Part shown: positions 19,601 to 28,868 of the stretch, one piece after another
Layout: each line of letters begins with the position of its first letter
Position numbering within the stretch: position 1 is the stretch's first letter
From: JALOKP01 sp963800865
Lineage (GTDB): Bacteria > Acidobacteriota > Polarisedimenticolia > J045
NCBI GenBank assembly: GCA_963800865.1
Contig: CAWDCL010000004.1
Coordinates: forward strand, 558,001-622,000
Direction of reading: 5' to 3'
Length of the DNA stretch: 64,000 nt
Notes under the pieces: generated by a model
Told to the model about the DNA's origin: nothing
What the model saw: only the letters and a program-made list of their open reading frames with translations
The model's database searches: none
Position numbers and translations under genes: made by a program

Positions 19601-20015
19601 CGCGGCCGTCCCCGGTCCAGCCGGCCACGGTCGGCGTGCCCGATCCGCCGGCGGACTGCCAGGTGTGCCGCACCGGCGGACCGCCCGCGAGCGGCATCGT
19701 GTAGACCTCGGCCGGGCCGTCGTAGCGGGCGACGAAGGCCAAGGTCGTCCCGTCGGGCGAAATCGCCGGGGAGCCCTCGCCCGCGGCGTCGGTCGTCAGC
19801 CGGGCCGCGACCCCGCCGCGCGCGGAGACCCGCCACAGGTCCCCCTCCGAGACGAAGACGATCGTCTCGCCGCGCAGCGACGGCTGGCGGTAGTAGCCGA
19901 GCGGGGCGGCGGAGGACGCGCCGCTGGCGGCTGCTGCCGCCGGGAACGCCGCGTCCGACGCGAGCATCGGGAGGACGAAAGAAAGACCGCACGCGAGCAG
20001 GGCAGAGCGCGTCAT
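16646..20015 (-). CDS. tricorn-like S41 protease, secreted, one frameshift
   Basis: About 1,120 residues from ATG 20015, with GGAGG upstream and a signal peptide. The first 600 residues hold repeated SPDG/SADGK beta-propeller blades, interrupted by a Lys/Ala/Asp-rich linker (KEAAAKKADAKDDAKDD) near 18230-18310. A PDZ-like part (DVKPGDVIVAIDGV) follows, then an S41 peptidase domain with DVRHNNGGNIDS and the catalytic region VNEHTSSDGEAFAEGFR. Tricorn proteases degrade oligopeptides; with a signal peptide it should act in the periplasm. The coding frame shifts near 17620: LGARLARDAERGG and the rest continue in a second frame to the TGA at 16646. Everything else is intact, so one missing base is likely. 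Confidence 0.88.
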
Positions 20016-20355
20016 CGAACCTCCGGGTGCGTCGGGGGGCCGCCGGGATGATAGCGGAGCGAGGCTGGTGCGCGCGCCGCCCGCGTGCGCGCCGCCCGCG
20101 GCTACAGAGAGCCCCCTCGAATGCCCATCCGGCGACAGAGAGCCCCCTCGAGTGCACAAAGTGGCCCGGACGGAGGCCGTCCGACATCCCGGCGGAGCCT
20201 GGAATCGACGCAAACCCGTTGGTTTTCTACACAATTCCATGAGATTCGGCCGCATTCCAGTGCTGGCGGGGGGCGGCTCCGTGCGACCGTGTGCAACCGA
20301 GGGGGCTCTCTGTCGCCGGATGGGCATTCGAGGGTGCTCTCTGCGGCGGCCGGCC
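20016..20355. other. intergenic region holding an inverted-repeat element
   Basis: These 340 bases between the tricorn-like gene start and the end of the serine hydrolase gene contain no convincing gene. They hold the MITE-like element described separately. Short open frames here are made by the repeat and show no domain. Confidence 0.6.
20105..20343. repeat. MITE-like element with 46-base inverted ends
   Basis: Arms 20105-20150 and 20298-20343 are inverted copies, 46 bases long with one mismatch. Each arm itself contains a direct repeat of CAGAGAGCCCCCTCG (20105-20119 and 20136-20150), with a single substitution in the right-hand arm. The 147-base centre encodes nothing recognisable and is less G+C-rich than its surroundings. 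This layout fits a non-autonomous palindromic mobile unit or a REP-type doublet. No transposase is nearby. Confidence 0.75.
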
Positions 20356-22047
20356 CTACGGTGGCGATGAACTCACGCCCACGCGCAGCAGCGCGGCCGC
20401 GCCGATGCGCCGCTCGTCCCCCCGCCGCCCCTCGACGCGCCAGTAGAGCGAGCCGCCGTCGCGCGACAGCGCCGCGGCACGCTGCCACTGCTCGGGCCGC
20501 GGGGTCCAACTCGTCGCCGGGGTCCAGCGGCCGGAGGTCACGATCCGTCCGGAGGCCTGCGGATCGGGGCTGATTACGACGCGGAACTCGTCCATCCCGG
20601 CGGGGTCCCAGGAGAAGGTCGGGGGCCGATCGGGAGCGGCCTTCGCCGGCCCGCATTCCGTCGCGCTCCCCACGGTTGCGCCGTCGTCCGGCGCCAGCGG
20701 CCGCGGCACCGCATCGCCGGGGTACCAGCGCGCGAAATCGTCGCTTCGCGGCCAGGCGTCGACGCGCGCGGCGGCGCGCCGCAGCACCGCCTCGATCTCC
20801 CACAGGAACGCCTCGGCCTGCTCGGGCTTGGAATTGAACACGGCCGCGAACGCGCGACCGTCGGTGATCCGCATCAGCAGCGCCGTCGTGCCGAAGAGCG
20901 TGCCGCCGTGCCAGACGGCGGCGCGCGGGCCGTCGGGCCGCACGTACCATCCCAGCCCGTACCAGGCGTCGCGCAGGACCCAGGTCGAGATCTGCGGGCG
21001 GAGCAGCATCAGGCGCTGCGTGCCGGGCGAGAGCAGATCGGGCCGCTCCGGCCGGCCGTCCACGGCGGTCATGAACCTCACCAGGTCGATCGCCGAAGCG
21101 GTCCAGCCGCCCGCGCTGTCCATCGCCTCGATGTAGAACCCGCCGTCCGGCCAGGCGACCAGGTCCTCCTCTCCCGGGAAGACCGAGCGGACCTGCGCGC
21201 GAGCGCCGGAATCGTAGTAGCGCACTTCGCCGGGCGGCCGGTCCTCGGGCCGCGAGCGCCCGATCCGCATCCGCGTGATCCCGAGCGGGGCGAGGATCGC
21301 GCTCCGCACGTACTCCTCGTAGCCCATCCCGGAAGCGTGCTCGACGACGCGCCCGAGCAGCGCGTAGCCGAAATTGGAGTAGGAGAAACGGCCGCCCGGC
21401 GAGAAGTCGAGCGGCCGGCCCTTCACGAAGCGGATCACCGTGCGCGGGTCGGCGGGGATGCGGGCGTCGACCGCCTGTGCGGTGAGGCGCGGCGCGAACA
21501 TCGGGTCGAGCGAGAGCAGCCGGTCCCAGCCGGCGGAGTGGTTGAGCAGGTCGCGCACCGTGATCCGCGCCAGCCGCGGGTCGGGACTCGTGCCGGCGGG
21601 AGGGGCGAGTTCGGGGAACATCGGGAAGACCCGCTCGTCGAGGCGCAGCTTTCCGTCTTCGACCAGCTCGAGGATCGCGGTCGCGGTCACCGTCTTGGAG
21701 ACGCTGCCGACCCGGAAGACCGCGTCCGGGGCGACGGGCAGGCCGCGCGCGACGTCCGCGTAGCCGAAGCCGCGGGCGTAGACCAGCCGGTCGTCCCGCG
21801 TCACGGCCAGCGCGCCGCCGGGGATCTCCCAGCGCTGCATCAGCGCCAGCATCTCGCGATCGAAGGCGGCCAGGCCGGGCACTGCCGTGCCGGTGATCGG
21901 GAAGGGATGCGTCTCGCGGGCGACGGGGGTCCGGCCGGAGCCGGCGGAGGCCGGCAGCGCGGCGGCCGGCGGGGCAGCGCGCGCTCCCGGCGCGGCCACG
22001 AGGCCCGTCGAGAGGAGGGCGACGATCGCGAGGCGCCGGCCGGCCAT
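20356..22047 (-). CDS. beta-lactamase-fold serine hydrolase, secreted
   Basis: 563 residues from ATG 22047, with GGAG upstream and a signal peptide (LAIVALLSTGLVAAPGARA). The class C beta-lactamase/DD-peptidase signatures are present: FRVGSVSKTVTA (SxxK nucleophile), FSYSNFGYALLG (YxN) and AVWHGGTLFG (HxG). After the roughly 370-residue catalytic domain comes a C-terminal beta-sandwich-like region of about 120 residues. Members include esterases, D-aminopeptidases and penicillin-binding proteins; the substrate is not predictable. The gene is intact. Confidence 0.9.
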   Translation of the reverse strand: MAGRRLAIVALLSTGLVAAPGARAAPPAAALPASAGSGRTPVARETHPFPITGTAVPGLAAFDREMLALMQRWEIPGGALAVTRDDRLVYARGFGYADVARGLPVAPDAVFRVGSVSKTVTATAILELVEDGKLRLDERVFPMFPELAPPAGTSPDPRLARITVRDLLNHSAGWDRLLSLDPMFAPRLTAQAVDARIPADPRTVIRFVKGRPLDFSPGGRFSYSNFGYALLGRVVEHASGMGYEEYVRSAILAPLGITRMRIGRSRPEDRPPGEVRYYDSGARAQVRSVFPGEEDLVAWPDGGFYIEAMDSAGGWTASAIDLVRFMTAVDGRPERPDLLSPGTQRLMLLRPQISTWVLRDAWYGLGWYVRPDGPRAAVWHGGTLFGTTALLMRITDGRAFAAVFNSKPEQAEAFLWEIEAVLRRAAARVDAWPRSDDFARWYPGDAVPRPLAPDDGATVGSATECGPAKAAPDRPPTFSWDPAGMDEFRVVISPDPQASGRIVTSGRWTPATSWTPRPEQWQRAAALSRDGGSLYWRVEGRRGDERRIGAAALLRVGVSSSPP

Positions 22048-22148
22048 CCGCGAGATCTCCGGGGCCGGGATTATGCCCGCGCCCGGGGCAGCCCGGCTGC
22101 GCAGGGGTGGGCCTAATCCCGGCCCCGGGGCAGCCCGGCTGCTTCGCC

Positions 22149-22223
22149 CGTAGGGGCCGGCCTCCGTGCCGGCCCGAATCACCACGGGCGACTTGCGGGC
22201 CGGCACAGAGGCCGGCCCCTACG
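22149..22223. repeat. inverted pair of the 28-base dispersed repeat
   Basis: Arms 22149-22176 and 22196-22223 are inverted with one mismatch and can fold into a strong hairpin. The same unit occurs at 8474-8501. Just before it, CGGGGCAGCCCGGCTGC appears twice in direct orientation, near 22084 and 22125. The cluster sits in the 182-base gap between the serine hydrolase and M14 genes and could also act as a transcript end. Confidence 0.75.
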
Positions 22224-22229
22224 GCGTCA

Positions 22230-25200
22230 TCAGGGGGTCGGTTCCTCACCCGAGGTGCCGGCCGCGTTCTTCGCCGCGACCAGGTAGAACGACGTCCCGC
22301 TCGCGGCGCCGCCGCCGGTGTCGCGCCAGGCGGTCGAGGTCGGCTGGCCGGCCCCGGCGTACCCGCCGGTCGGCGTGGCCGAGCGGTAGACCGGGAAGAA
22401 GCGCGCCGCGTCGTGCTGCGCGTCGACGGCCGGCGCGGTCCACGACAGCAGCACGTCGCCCGCCCGCCGCTCCGCACGCAGCGTTTCGCCGACCGGGTTG
22501 GGCGGCTTCGTCTCCGAGGGGGTGAACGGGATGCAGCCGTCGAACTGTCGCACGACCCGCACGTCGTCGATCAGCAGCTCGGTGAGCGGGTCGGCGCTGA
22601 TCTGCGAGGTCTCCTCGGCCTCGAAGCGTACCCGCATGCTTGCGGTCGGCGTGACCAGCGACGAGAGGTCGAGCGTGACGTCGGTCCAGGCGGCCGCGTT
22701 GGTGGAGAGGTCCTCGAGCGTGGTGTAGGTCGTACCGCCGTCGGTGCTGACCTTCGCCCGCGCGTTGGAGGCCTGCAGGAAGCCGACGCCGCTGCGGTGG
22801 TAGAAGCGCGAGAAGTACAGCATCAGGCGGCCGTCGCCGAGGCCGTTGAAGACCGGGGAGCTGATGTGGACCCGGCCCCGGTCGACGTCGCCCGTGTGGG
22901 GGTCGAAGCCCGGGCCGACGAACGCGTTGCCGGTGACCCAGCAGATCGTGCCCGGCGCCGGCGTGCGGTCGTCCTCCGGCTGGACCGGGCCGACGGAGGG
23001 GTCGGTGAAGCCGTTGGGATCCAGCCGCTCGAACCGTCCGCTGATCGTGGTCCCGCCGACGCTCCACCCCTTGTCGGTCTGGAAGGTGTCCGAGAGGAGC
23101 GTCTGCTCGACCGGGTCGCCGATCACGACCGTGAAGTTGCTGCTCGTCGTGCCGCCGTCGCTCCAGCGGGTGGTCAGCCGCAGGACGACGTCCGGCCCGC
23201 ACGGCCCGGTGAGCGTGACCGAGAAGTGCGGCGCCAGCGAGAACGCGCTCGTGCCGGCGGGCATGTCGGGGTAGTCGGCGACGGCGTCGTGGACGGCCAC
23301 GCCCGGGCTGACCGGGGAGAGCACGGCGCTCACGGCGGTCGCGCCGGCGCCGCCGCTGTTGACGGTCTCGATCCGCAGGACCGCCGTCTCGCCCGGGTCG
23401 AGCAGGCCGTCGCCGTTGCCGTAGGCCGGGTTCGAGTCGTCGATCACGTGGCTCTTGTACTTGACGCGGGCCGTCGAGTTGGGGAGCTGCTCGCCGCAGA
23501 TCGCGAGGTCGTCGAGGTAGAAGCCGGCGCCGGTCGTGCCGCTGTCGGAGTGGAGCGAGAACCGGACGTAGACCTCGCCCTCGCCGTCGGCGAGGCCCGA
23601 GATGTCGTAGCGCACCGGGACCCAGGCCGTGTCGCGCCCGAACCCCTCCCACACCACCTGCCACCCGTTGGATCCCGCGGTCTCGATCTCGACCCGCGCG
23701 ATGTCGAAGCCGGGCTCGCTCTTGAGCCAGCGCGCGAAGCGCAGCTCGGCGTGCCGCAGCGTCGAGAGGTCGTAGGGGCCGGCGGTCAGGAAGTAGGCTG
23801 CGCTGTCGGAGTAGTTGCCGTCGAGGTTCGTGCCGTAGACGTTTGTGCCGGTGTAGGCCGCAGTGGGGCCCGGGCCGGACGGGCTCGGAGGCCCGAATTC
23901 CCAGCCGTTGGCGAAGGCCCCGTTGTCGATCTGCCAGGCCGGGTCGGCGTCGAGGGTCTCCTCGATCGCGGGGCAGGCCGCGGTCCCCCGGGTCACGCGC
24001 AGCGTCCAGCTCCGCGCGGCGCCGCACGGCTCCGGGCTGCCGCCGAAGTCGACGCTGATCGTCGGCTCGTAGCCGTCCGGCGTGTCGGCGGCGAAGGCGA
24101 TCCGCACCGGGTCGCCGGCGGCGGCCTCGCGGACCTCGCCGGCGGCGAGGGGGCCGAAGCCGGTCGAGCCGTCGACGATGGTGAGGTACGGGTCCGAGGT
24201 CGTCACGGTCGCGGTCAGGTTGCTCAGGGCTCCGCCGGTGGCGTAGGCCGAGAGGTACAGGTCGACCGTCTCGCCCGGGTCGATCCGGCCGTCGCCGTCG
24301 CCGCCGCTCTCGACCACCCGCACGCCGCGCACGGCCGCGTCGGTCGAGCCGGCCGGGACCAGGAAGACCTCGCGCGCGAAGGGCGCGAAGCCGACGTCGG
24401 TCGGCCAGGCCTGGGAGGTGTAGCCGCTCCTCGAGGCCTGCAGCGTGTAGCTGCCGGCGAGCACCGGCCAGTCGTATCGTGCGAAATCGGGCGTGGTCGT
24501 GCGCGGCAGTTCGCCGTTGGTGAAGACCTGCTCGGCGAGGCCGACGGTCGTCCCGGGCAGCGGGGCCGCGGTGCAGGCGTCCTTCACGTGGCCGGTGAGC
24601 CGCGGCCCGTCGAGCAGCTCGAGCGTGTAGCGCCAGCCCGCGCGGGCCCGCAGGACGGTCGTCTCGCGCCACGTCGCGTAGTCGGGCTGGAACCCCTGGC
24701 TGTCGGCGTTGAGCTCGTAGGTCACGCCGACCGCACCCAGCTCGCCGTACATCCAGCCGTCGGTGTCGCCGTCCACCGAGTAGAGCAGCTCCCACGGCGT
24801 GCCGAACTGGAACCAGGTCCCGGCGACGTCCGCCTGCATCCGGGACGCGGCCACGTTGGCCAGCTCGCGGAACATCCGGAAGTCGGGCTGCCCCACGGAG
24901 GAGCTCTCGCAGCCGTAGGGATGGAGCGTGTACCCGCCGTAGGTGTGGTACGAGATGTAATAGACCGGGCGCTGCTGCCGGGCGAGCCCGATCAGCCCGA
25001 TGTTCGTCGGCTCCGAGCCGGGGCTCGGGCCGCGGTAGGTGTCGGACCCGGGGCTGCCCGACGAGCCGCCGCAGGCGTTCCAGGTCAGCGGGTAGTTGCG
25101 GTTGAGGTCGACGCCGACGCTGCCGTCGCCGTTGTTGCGGCGGTTCTTGCGCCAGTTGGAGTCGTTGGTGAAGACGTAGCTGGCGCCGTCCGGGTTGTGG

Positions 25201-25859
25201 GACGGCAGGACCCAGATCTCGCTCTCATCCACCCAGCGGGTGATCGTCGGGTCGGTGCCGTACTGCGAGAGCAGCTGGTCGATCGTGTCGATCGCGACCT
25301 CCGGCGTCATCACTTCGCGCGCGTGGTGCTGCGCGACGTACAGCACCGCCGGCTCGTCTTCCTCGACGGCCACGTTGTCCGAGATCTTCATCGCCCAGGC
25401 GGTCCGGCCCTCGTGGTCGGTGGCGTACGCGACGCGCCTGGCGATCGAGGGGTAGGCCGACTCGAACTGCGCGAGACGGGCCTCGATCTCCGAAGGCGAC
25501 AGGTAGTCCGACAGCGCTTCCGGGGCGAGCGGGCCATCCGCGGGCTGGGGGTCGAAGCCGAGCGTCCGCAGCAGCGCGATCTCCGCCTCGCCTCCCATCA
25601 CGTCGAGCGTCCCGCGCTTGGCGTTGACGTAGGTCACGTCGAGGCCGCGCAGCTTCAGCTCGTCCAGCAGCTGGCGGGCGTCCTGCTCGAAGTGGATCCG
25701 CAGCCGGACCGTCGGGCTGGCCGGGGTGACCGGTGCCGCGGCTCCGTCCTCCCCCGCCAGCGCGGGCGAGGCGGCGAGGCTGGCGGCGGCCACGGCGGCG
25801 GCGACGAGAAGACAGGCGGCGGACAGGAAGGCGGCGACGAGCCGGGCACGGGCGCGCAT
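22230..25859 (-). CDS. secreted M14 zinc carboxypeptidase with multidomain C-terminus
   Basis: 1,209 residues with a signal peptide ending ASPALA. A short propeptide-like segment is followed by the M14 catalytic domain: zinc ligands in QHHAREVMTPE (HxxE), NPDGASYVF, the substrate-binding GVDLNRNYPLTW, the third ligand in YYISYHTYGGY, and the general base Glu in GVTYELNADS. The C-terminal 700 residues are beta-sandwich repeats (CARDB-like, jelly-roll and fibronectin-like) that probably bind to the cell surface or substrate. It should be an exported peptidase. The frame is unbroken over 3.6 kb, in contrast to many genes in the window. Confidence 0.93.
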   Translation of the reverse strand: MRARARLVAAFLSAACLLVAAAVAAASLAASPALAGEDGAAAPVTPASPTVRLRIHFEQDARQLLDELKLRGLDVTYVNAKRGTLDVMGGEAEIALLRTLGFDPQPADGPLAPEALSDYLSPSEIEARLAQFESAYPSIARRVAYATDHEGRTAWAMKISDNVAVEEDEPAVLYVAQHHAREVMTPEVAIDTIDQLLSQYGTDPTITRWVDESEIWVLPSHNPDGASYVFTNDSNWRKNRRNNGDGSVGVDLNRNYPLTWNACGGSSGSPGSDTYRGPSPGSEPTNIGLIGLARQQRPVYYISYHTYGGYTLHPYGCESSSVGQPDFRMFRELANVAASRMQADVAGTWFQFGTPWELLYSVDGDTDGWMYGELGAVGVTYELNADSQGFQPDYATWRETTVLRARAGWRYTLELLDGPRLTGHVKDACTAAPLPGTTVGLAEQVFTNGELPRTTTPDFARYDWPVLAGSYTLQASRSGYTSQAWPTDVGFAPFAREVFLVPAGSTDAAVRGVRVVESGGDGDGRIDPGETVDLYLSAYATGGALSNLTATVTTSDPYLTIVDGSTGFGPLAAGEVREAAAGDPVRIAFAADTPDGYEPTISVDFGGSPEPCGAARSWTLRVTRGTAACPAIEETLDADPAWQIDNGAFANGWEFGPPSPSGPGPTAAYTGTNVYGTNLDGNYSDSAAYFLTAGPYDLSTLRHAELRFARWLKSEPGFDIARVEIETAGSNGWQVVWEGFGRDTAWVPVRYDISGLADGEGEVYVRFSLHSDSGTTGAGFYLDDLAICGEQLPNSTARVKYKSHVIDDSNPAYGNGDGLLDPGETAVLRIETVNSGGAGATAVSAVLSPVSPGVAVHDAVADYPDMPAGTSAFSLAPHFSVTLTGPCGPDVVLRLTTRWSDGGTTSSNFTVVIGDPVEQTLLSDTFQTDKGWSVGGTTISGRFERLDPNGFTDPSVGPVQPEDDRTPAPGTICWVTGNAFVGPGFDPHTGDVDRGRVHISSPVFNGLGDGRLMLYFSRFYHRSGVGFLQASNARAKVSTDGGTTYTTLEDLSTNAAAWTDVTLDLSSLVTPTASMRVRFEAEETSQISADPLTELLIDDVRVVRQFDGCIPFTPSETKPPNPVGETLRAERRAGDVLLSWTAPAVDAQHDAARFFPVYRSATPTGGYAGAGQPTSTAWRDTGGGAASGTSFYLVAAKNAAGTSGEEPTP

Positions 25860-25928
25860 GGGGGGACTCCGCGGGGGAAACCGCGCCCTATTTACCGCGA
25901 TTTAGTCCGCGAGGGAACCGGAAGCGCT

Positions 25929-26300
25929 TCAGGCGGTCCGGACCTCGATCTGCGGCGGCCGCTCGAGGTGCTTCTTGACCGCGCAGAGCTGGGCCGAGCG
26001 GATCACGGCCTCGCGGTACTGCTCGGGGAACCCGGGCGGCAGCTCGATCGTGAGCTCGATCTTCCCGATCATCTTCGAGGCCGGGTCCGGGACCATCCGC
26101 TGGCGGATGACGAGCCCCTCGGTCGGGAGCCCCCGCTGGCGGAGGAAGCTGGAGACGTAGATCCCGGCGCAGGTGCCGATCGAGGCCAGGAAGAGCTGGA
26201 AGGGGGAGGCGGCCGAGCCGTCCTGGTCGGTGACCAGCCGGATGCCGTCCATCACCGCGTCGACGCGATCGCCGCCGGGGAATTCGATCGTCATGTCCAT
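25929..26300 (-). CDS. OsmC-family protein
   Basis: 123 residues. Both family cysteines are present, in LASIGTCAGIYVSSFL and RSAQLCAVKKHLE; in OsmC/Ohr proteins this pair reduces organic peroxides. SPFQLFLASIGTC is a typical OsmC phrase. A second in-frame ATG lies two codons in. Whether this member is a true peroxidase or one of the redox-inactive OsmC relatives cannot be told. Confidence 0.88.
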   Translation of the reverse strand: MDMTIEFPGGDRVDAVMDGIRLVTDQDGSAASPFQLFLASIGTCAGIYVSSFLRQRGLPTEGLVIRQRMVPDPASKMIGKIELTIELPPGFPEQYREAVIRSAQLCAVKKHLERPPQIEVRTA

Positions 26301-26330
26301 GACGGAGAGATGCGGGCCCGCGGCGCCTGG

Positions 26331-27290
26331 TTACCGCTCCCCGGGCCGCGCCGTGAGGATCTCGTAGCTCAGCCCCAGGAACGGCCCGAGGAGCACCACG
26401 AGGTTGAGCCAGTAGCGGACCTCCTCGCACTTGGCCATCGCGAGGTGCAGCCCGACGTAGGGGATCGCGACCAGCGCGGCCCGCCGCAGCGGGGCGGGGG
26501 CCCGGCGCCAGCCGTAGACCACCCCCGTCACCAGCGGCAGCGCGATCACCCCCGACAGCAGCCAGACCCGCCACTGCGAGAGGTTGTAGACGAGGAACCC
26601 TCCCGGCGAGCCGACCCACCCGTTGCCGGGGAAGAGCCGCTCGATCGCGAGTACCGAGAGCCCCCAGGCCGCCGCCATCCCGAGGCTGACGGTCCACTCC
26701 CGGCGCGCCCCCCGGATCCCGCCGCGGAATTCCGGCCAGTGCCACAGCACGTACGTCGCGAGGATGAAGATCGAGGTGTTCCGGTTGAGGGTCGCGACCA
26801 CCATCAGCGGCACGAGCAGCGGGTCGCGATCGCGCACGATCGCCAGCAGGGCCACCGCGAAGAGGGCCAGGTCGAGCACGCTCGACGGCTGGTAGTGGTA
26901 GCCGTGATAGCCCAGCGCGAAGATCCCGGACAGGAACAGGACCACCAGCCGCGCCGGGTCGAGTCCGACGAACGCCAGCAGGAACAGCTCGAAGGCGACC
27001 AGCGTGACGAGGATGCTGACCCAGCGGATCCCGGCGTAGCTCGCGGTGAAGACGTCGTCTCGCAGCCGCTCCGGAACCGCGTCGCAGACCCCCTCGACGA
27101 TCAGGGGCTGGAGCACCCGTGCGTTGTACGGGTGGGGCGCCCGGCCCGCGAGGACGTCGGCGTGCCAGCGCTTCTGCTCCTCGATCCGCGGGACGTCGAC
27201 CTTCCAGGCGTGCACGGCGGTGAGAGCCGCCGCGACCGTCCCGTAGACGATCGCCCAGTAGATGAAATCCTGCTTCCGGGGCCAGCGCAT
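26331..27290 (-). CDS. polytopic membrane protein, unknown function
   Basis: 319 residues with about eight membrane helices. An early periplasmic-type loop carries PYNARVLQPLIVEG, a phrase seen in uncharacterised membrane proteins related to GT-C glycosyltransferases, and later VATLNRNTSIFI and WRVWLLSGVIALP. I recognise no catalytic motif. A TTG lies one codon before the ATG chosen here. It follows the cysteine-synthase-like gene by 31 bases on the same strand. Confidence 0.7.
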   Translation of the reverse strand: MRWPRKQDFIYWAIVYGTVAAALTAVHAWKVDVPRIEEQKRWHADVLAGRAPHPYNARVLQPLIVEGVCDAVPERLRDDVFTASYAGIRWVSILVTLVAFELFLLAFVGLDPARLVVLFLSGIFALGYHGYHYQPSSVLDLALFAVALLAIVRDRDPLLVPLMVVATLNRNTSIFILATYVLWHWPEFRGGIRGARREWTVSLGMAAAWGLSVLAIERLFPGNGWVGSPGGFLVYNLSQWRVWLLSGVIALPLVTGVVYGWRRAPAPLRRAALVAIPYVGLHLAMAKCEEVRYWLNLVVLLGPFLGLSYEILTARPGER

Positions 27291-27321
27291 CAACGTGTCC
27301 CGAACTGGCCCGCCCGCAGCC

Positions 27322-28473
<1,152 letters not shown>

Positions 28474-28634
28474 GGTCCGGGGAGGATATCGCACCGGCGC
28501 GGGCAGGATGGCGGGAGAGGCCGCCCGAACCGGCTTCCGACCGGGGTCGAACGGGGGCGAACGCCCGGTGGAAGCGGATTCCGTCGCGCCGGCATCCGGT
28601 CCCCCCGATCGCATCAAATTTCCGTGAAACCCCC

Positions 28635-28662
28635 TTGCGCGGCGGGCCTTTCGGGGTACACT
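28635..28662 (+). promoter_or_regulatory. predicted sigma-70-type promoter of the peptide gene
   Basis: TTGCGC (28635-28640) and TACACT (28657-28662) are separated by 16 bases. The start codon of the small peptide follows 30 bases after the -10, with AAGGGAG as ribosome-binding site. The surrounding bases are less G+C-rich than the window, as expected for a promoter. Confidence 0.5.
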
Positions 28663-28691
28663 CCCGTCCGCCAGCAAGGGAGACGACCTCG

Positions 28692-28868
28692 ATGAAGACG
28701 TACACCGACCCGCGCGTAGAGACCTTGGACGCCCGCCAGCTCCTCGAAGCCCTCGGCCCCGCGCATTGCGGATACGGCCCGACGGAGCCGGGTGGACCGG
28801 ACCTGATGCCGCTTCCGGGTGGCAGCGGGAAGCCCAACGGCAACATCGTGATCCGCGGCCGCGGCTAG
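28692..28868 (+). CDS. 58-residue putative RiPP-like precursor peptide
   Basis: ATG 28692 has AAGGGAG about 10 bases upstream. The product begins MKTYTDPRVETLDARQLLEA, then LGPAHCGYGP, followed by a Gly/Pro/Asn-rich tail ending IVIRGRG. A leader of the form K-x-Y-x-x-P-x-V, then a helical LLEALG stretch before a short Cys/Gly-rich tail, is typical of precursor peptides read by PqqD-type recognition domains. Downstream are an HPr-kinase-like and a PqqD-like gene, the sort of enzymes that act on such peptides. One Cys, one Thr and two Ser/Tyr-type residues in the tail are possible modification sites. The role is inferred from sequence shape and neighbours; no B (protease) or C (cyclase) enzyme is adjacent. 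Confidence 0.7.
   Translation: MKTYTDPRVETLDARQLLEALGPAHCGYGPTEPGGPDLMPLPGGSGKPNGNIVIRGRG

Noticed and set aside
20085..20573. Short ORFs across the MITE-like element
   Set aside because: Their translation is made by the inverted repeats and shows no domain or ribosome-binding site.
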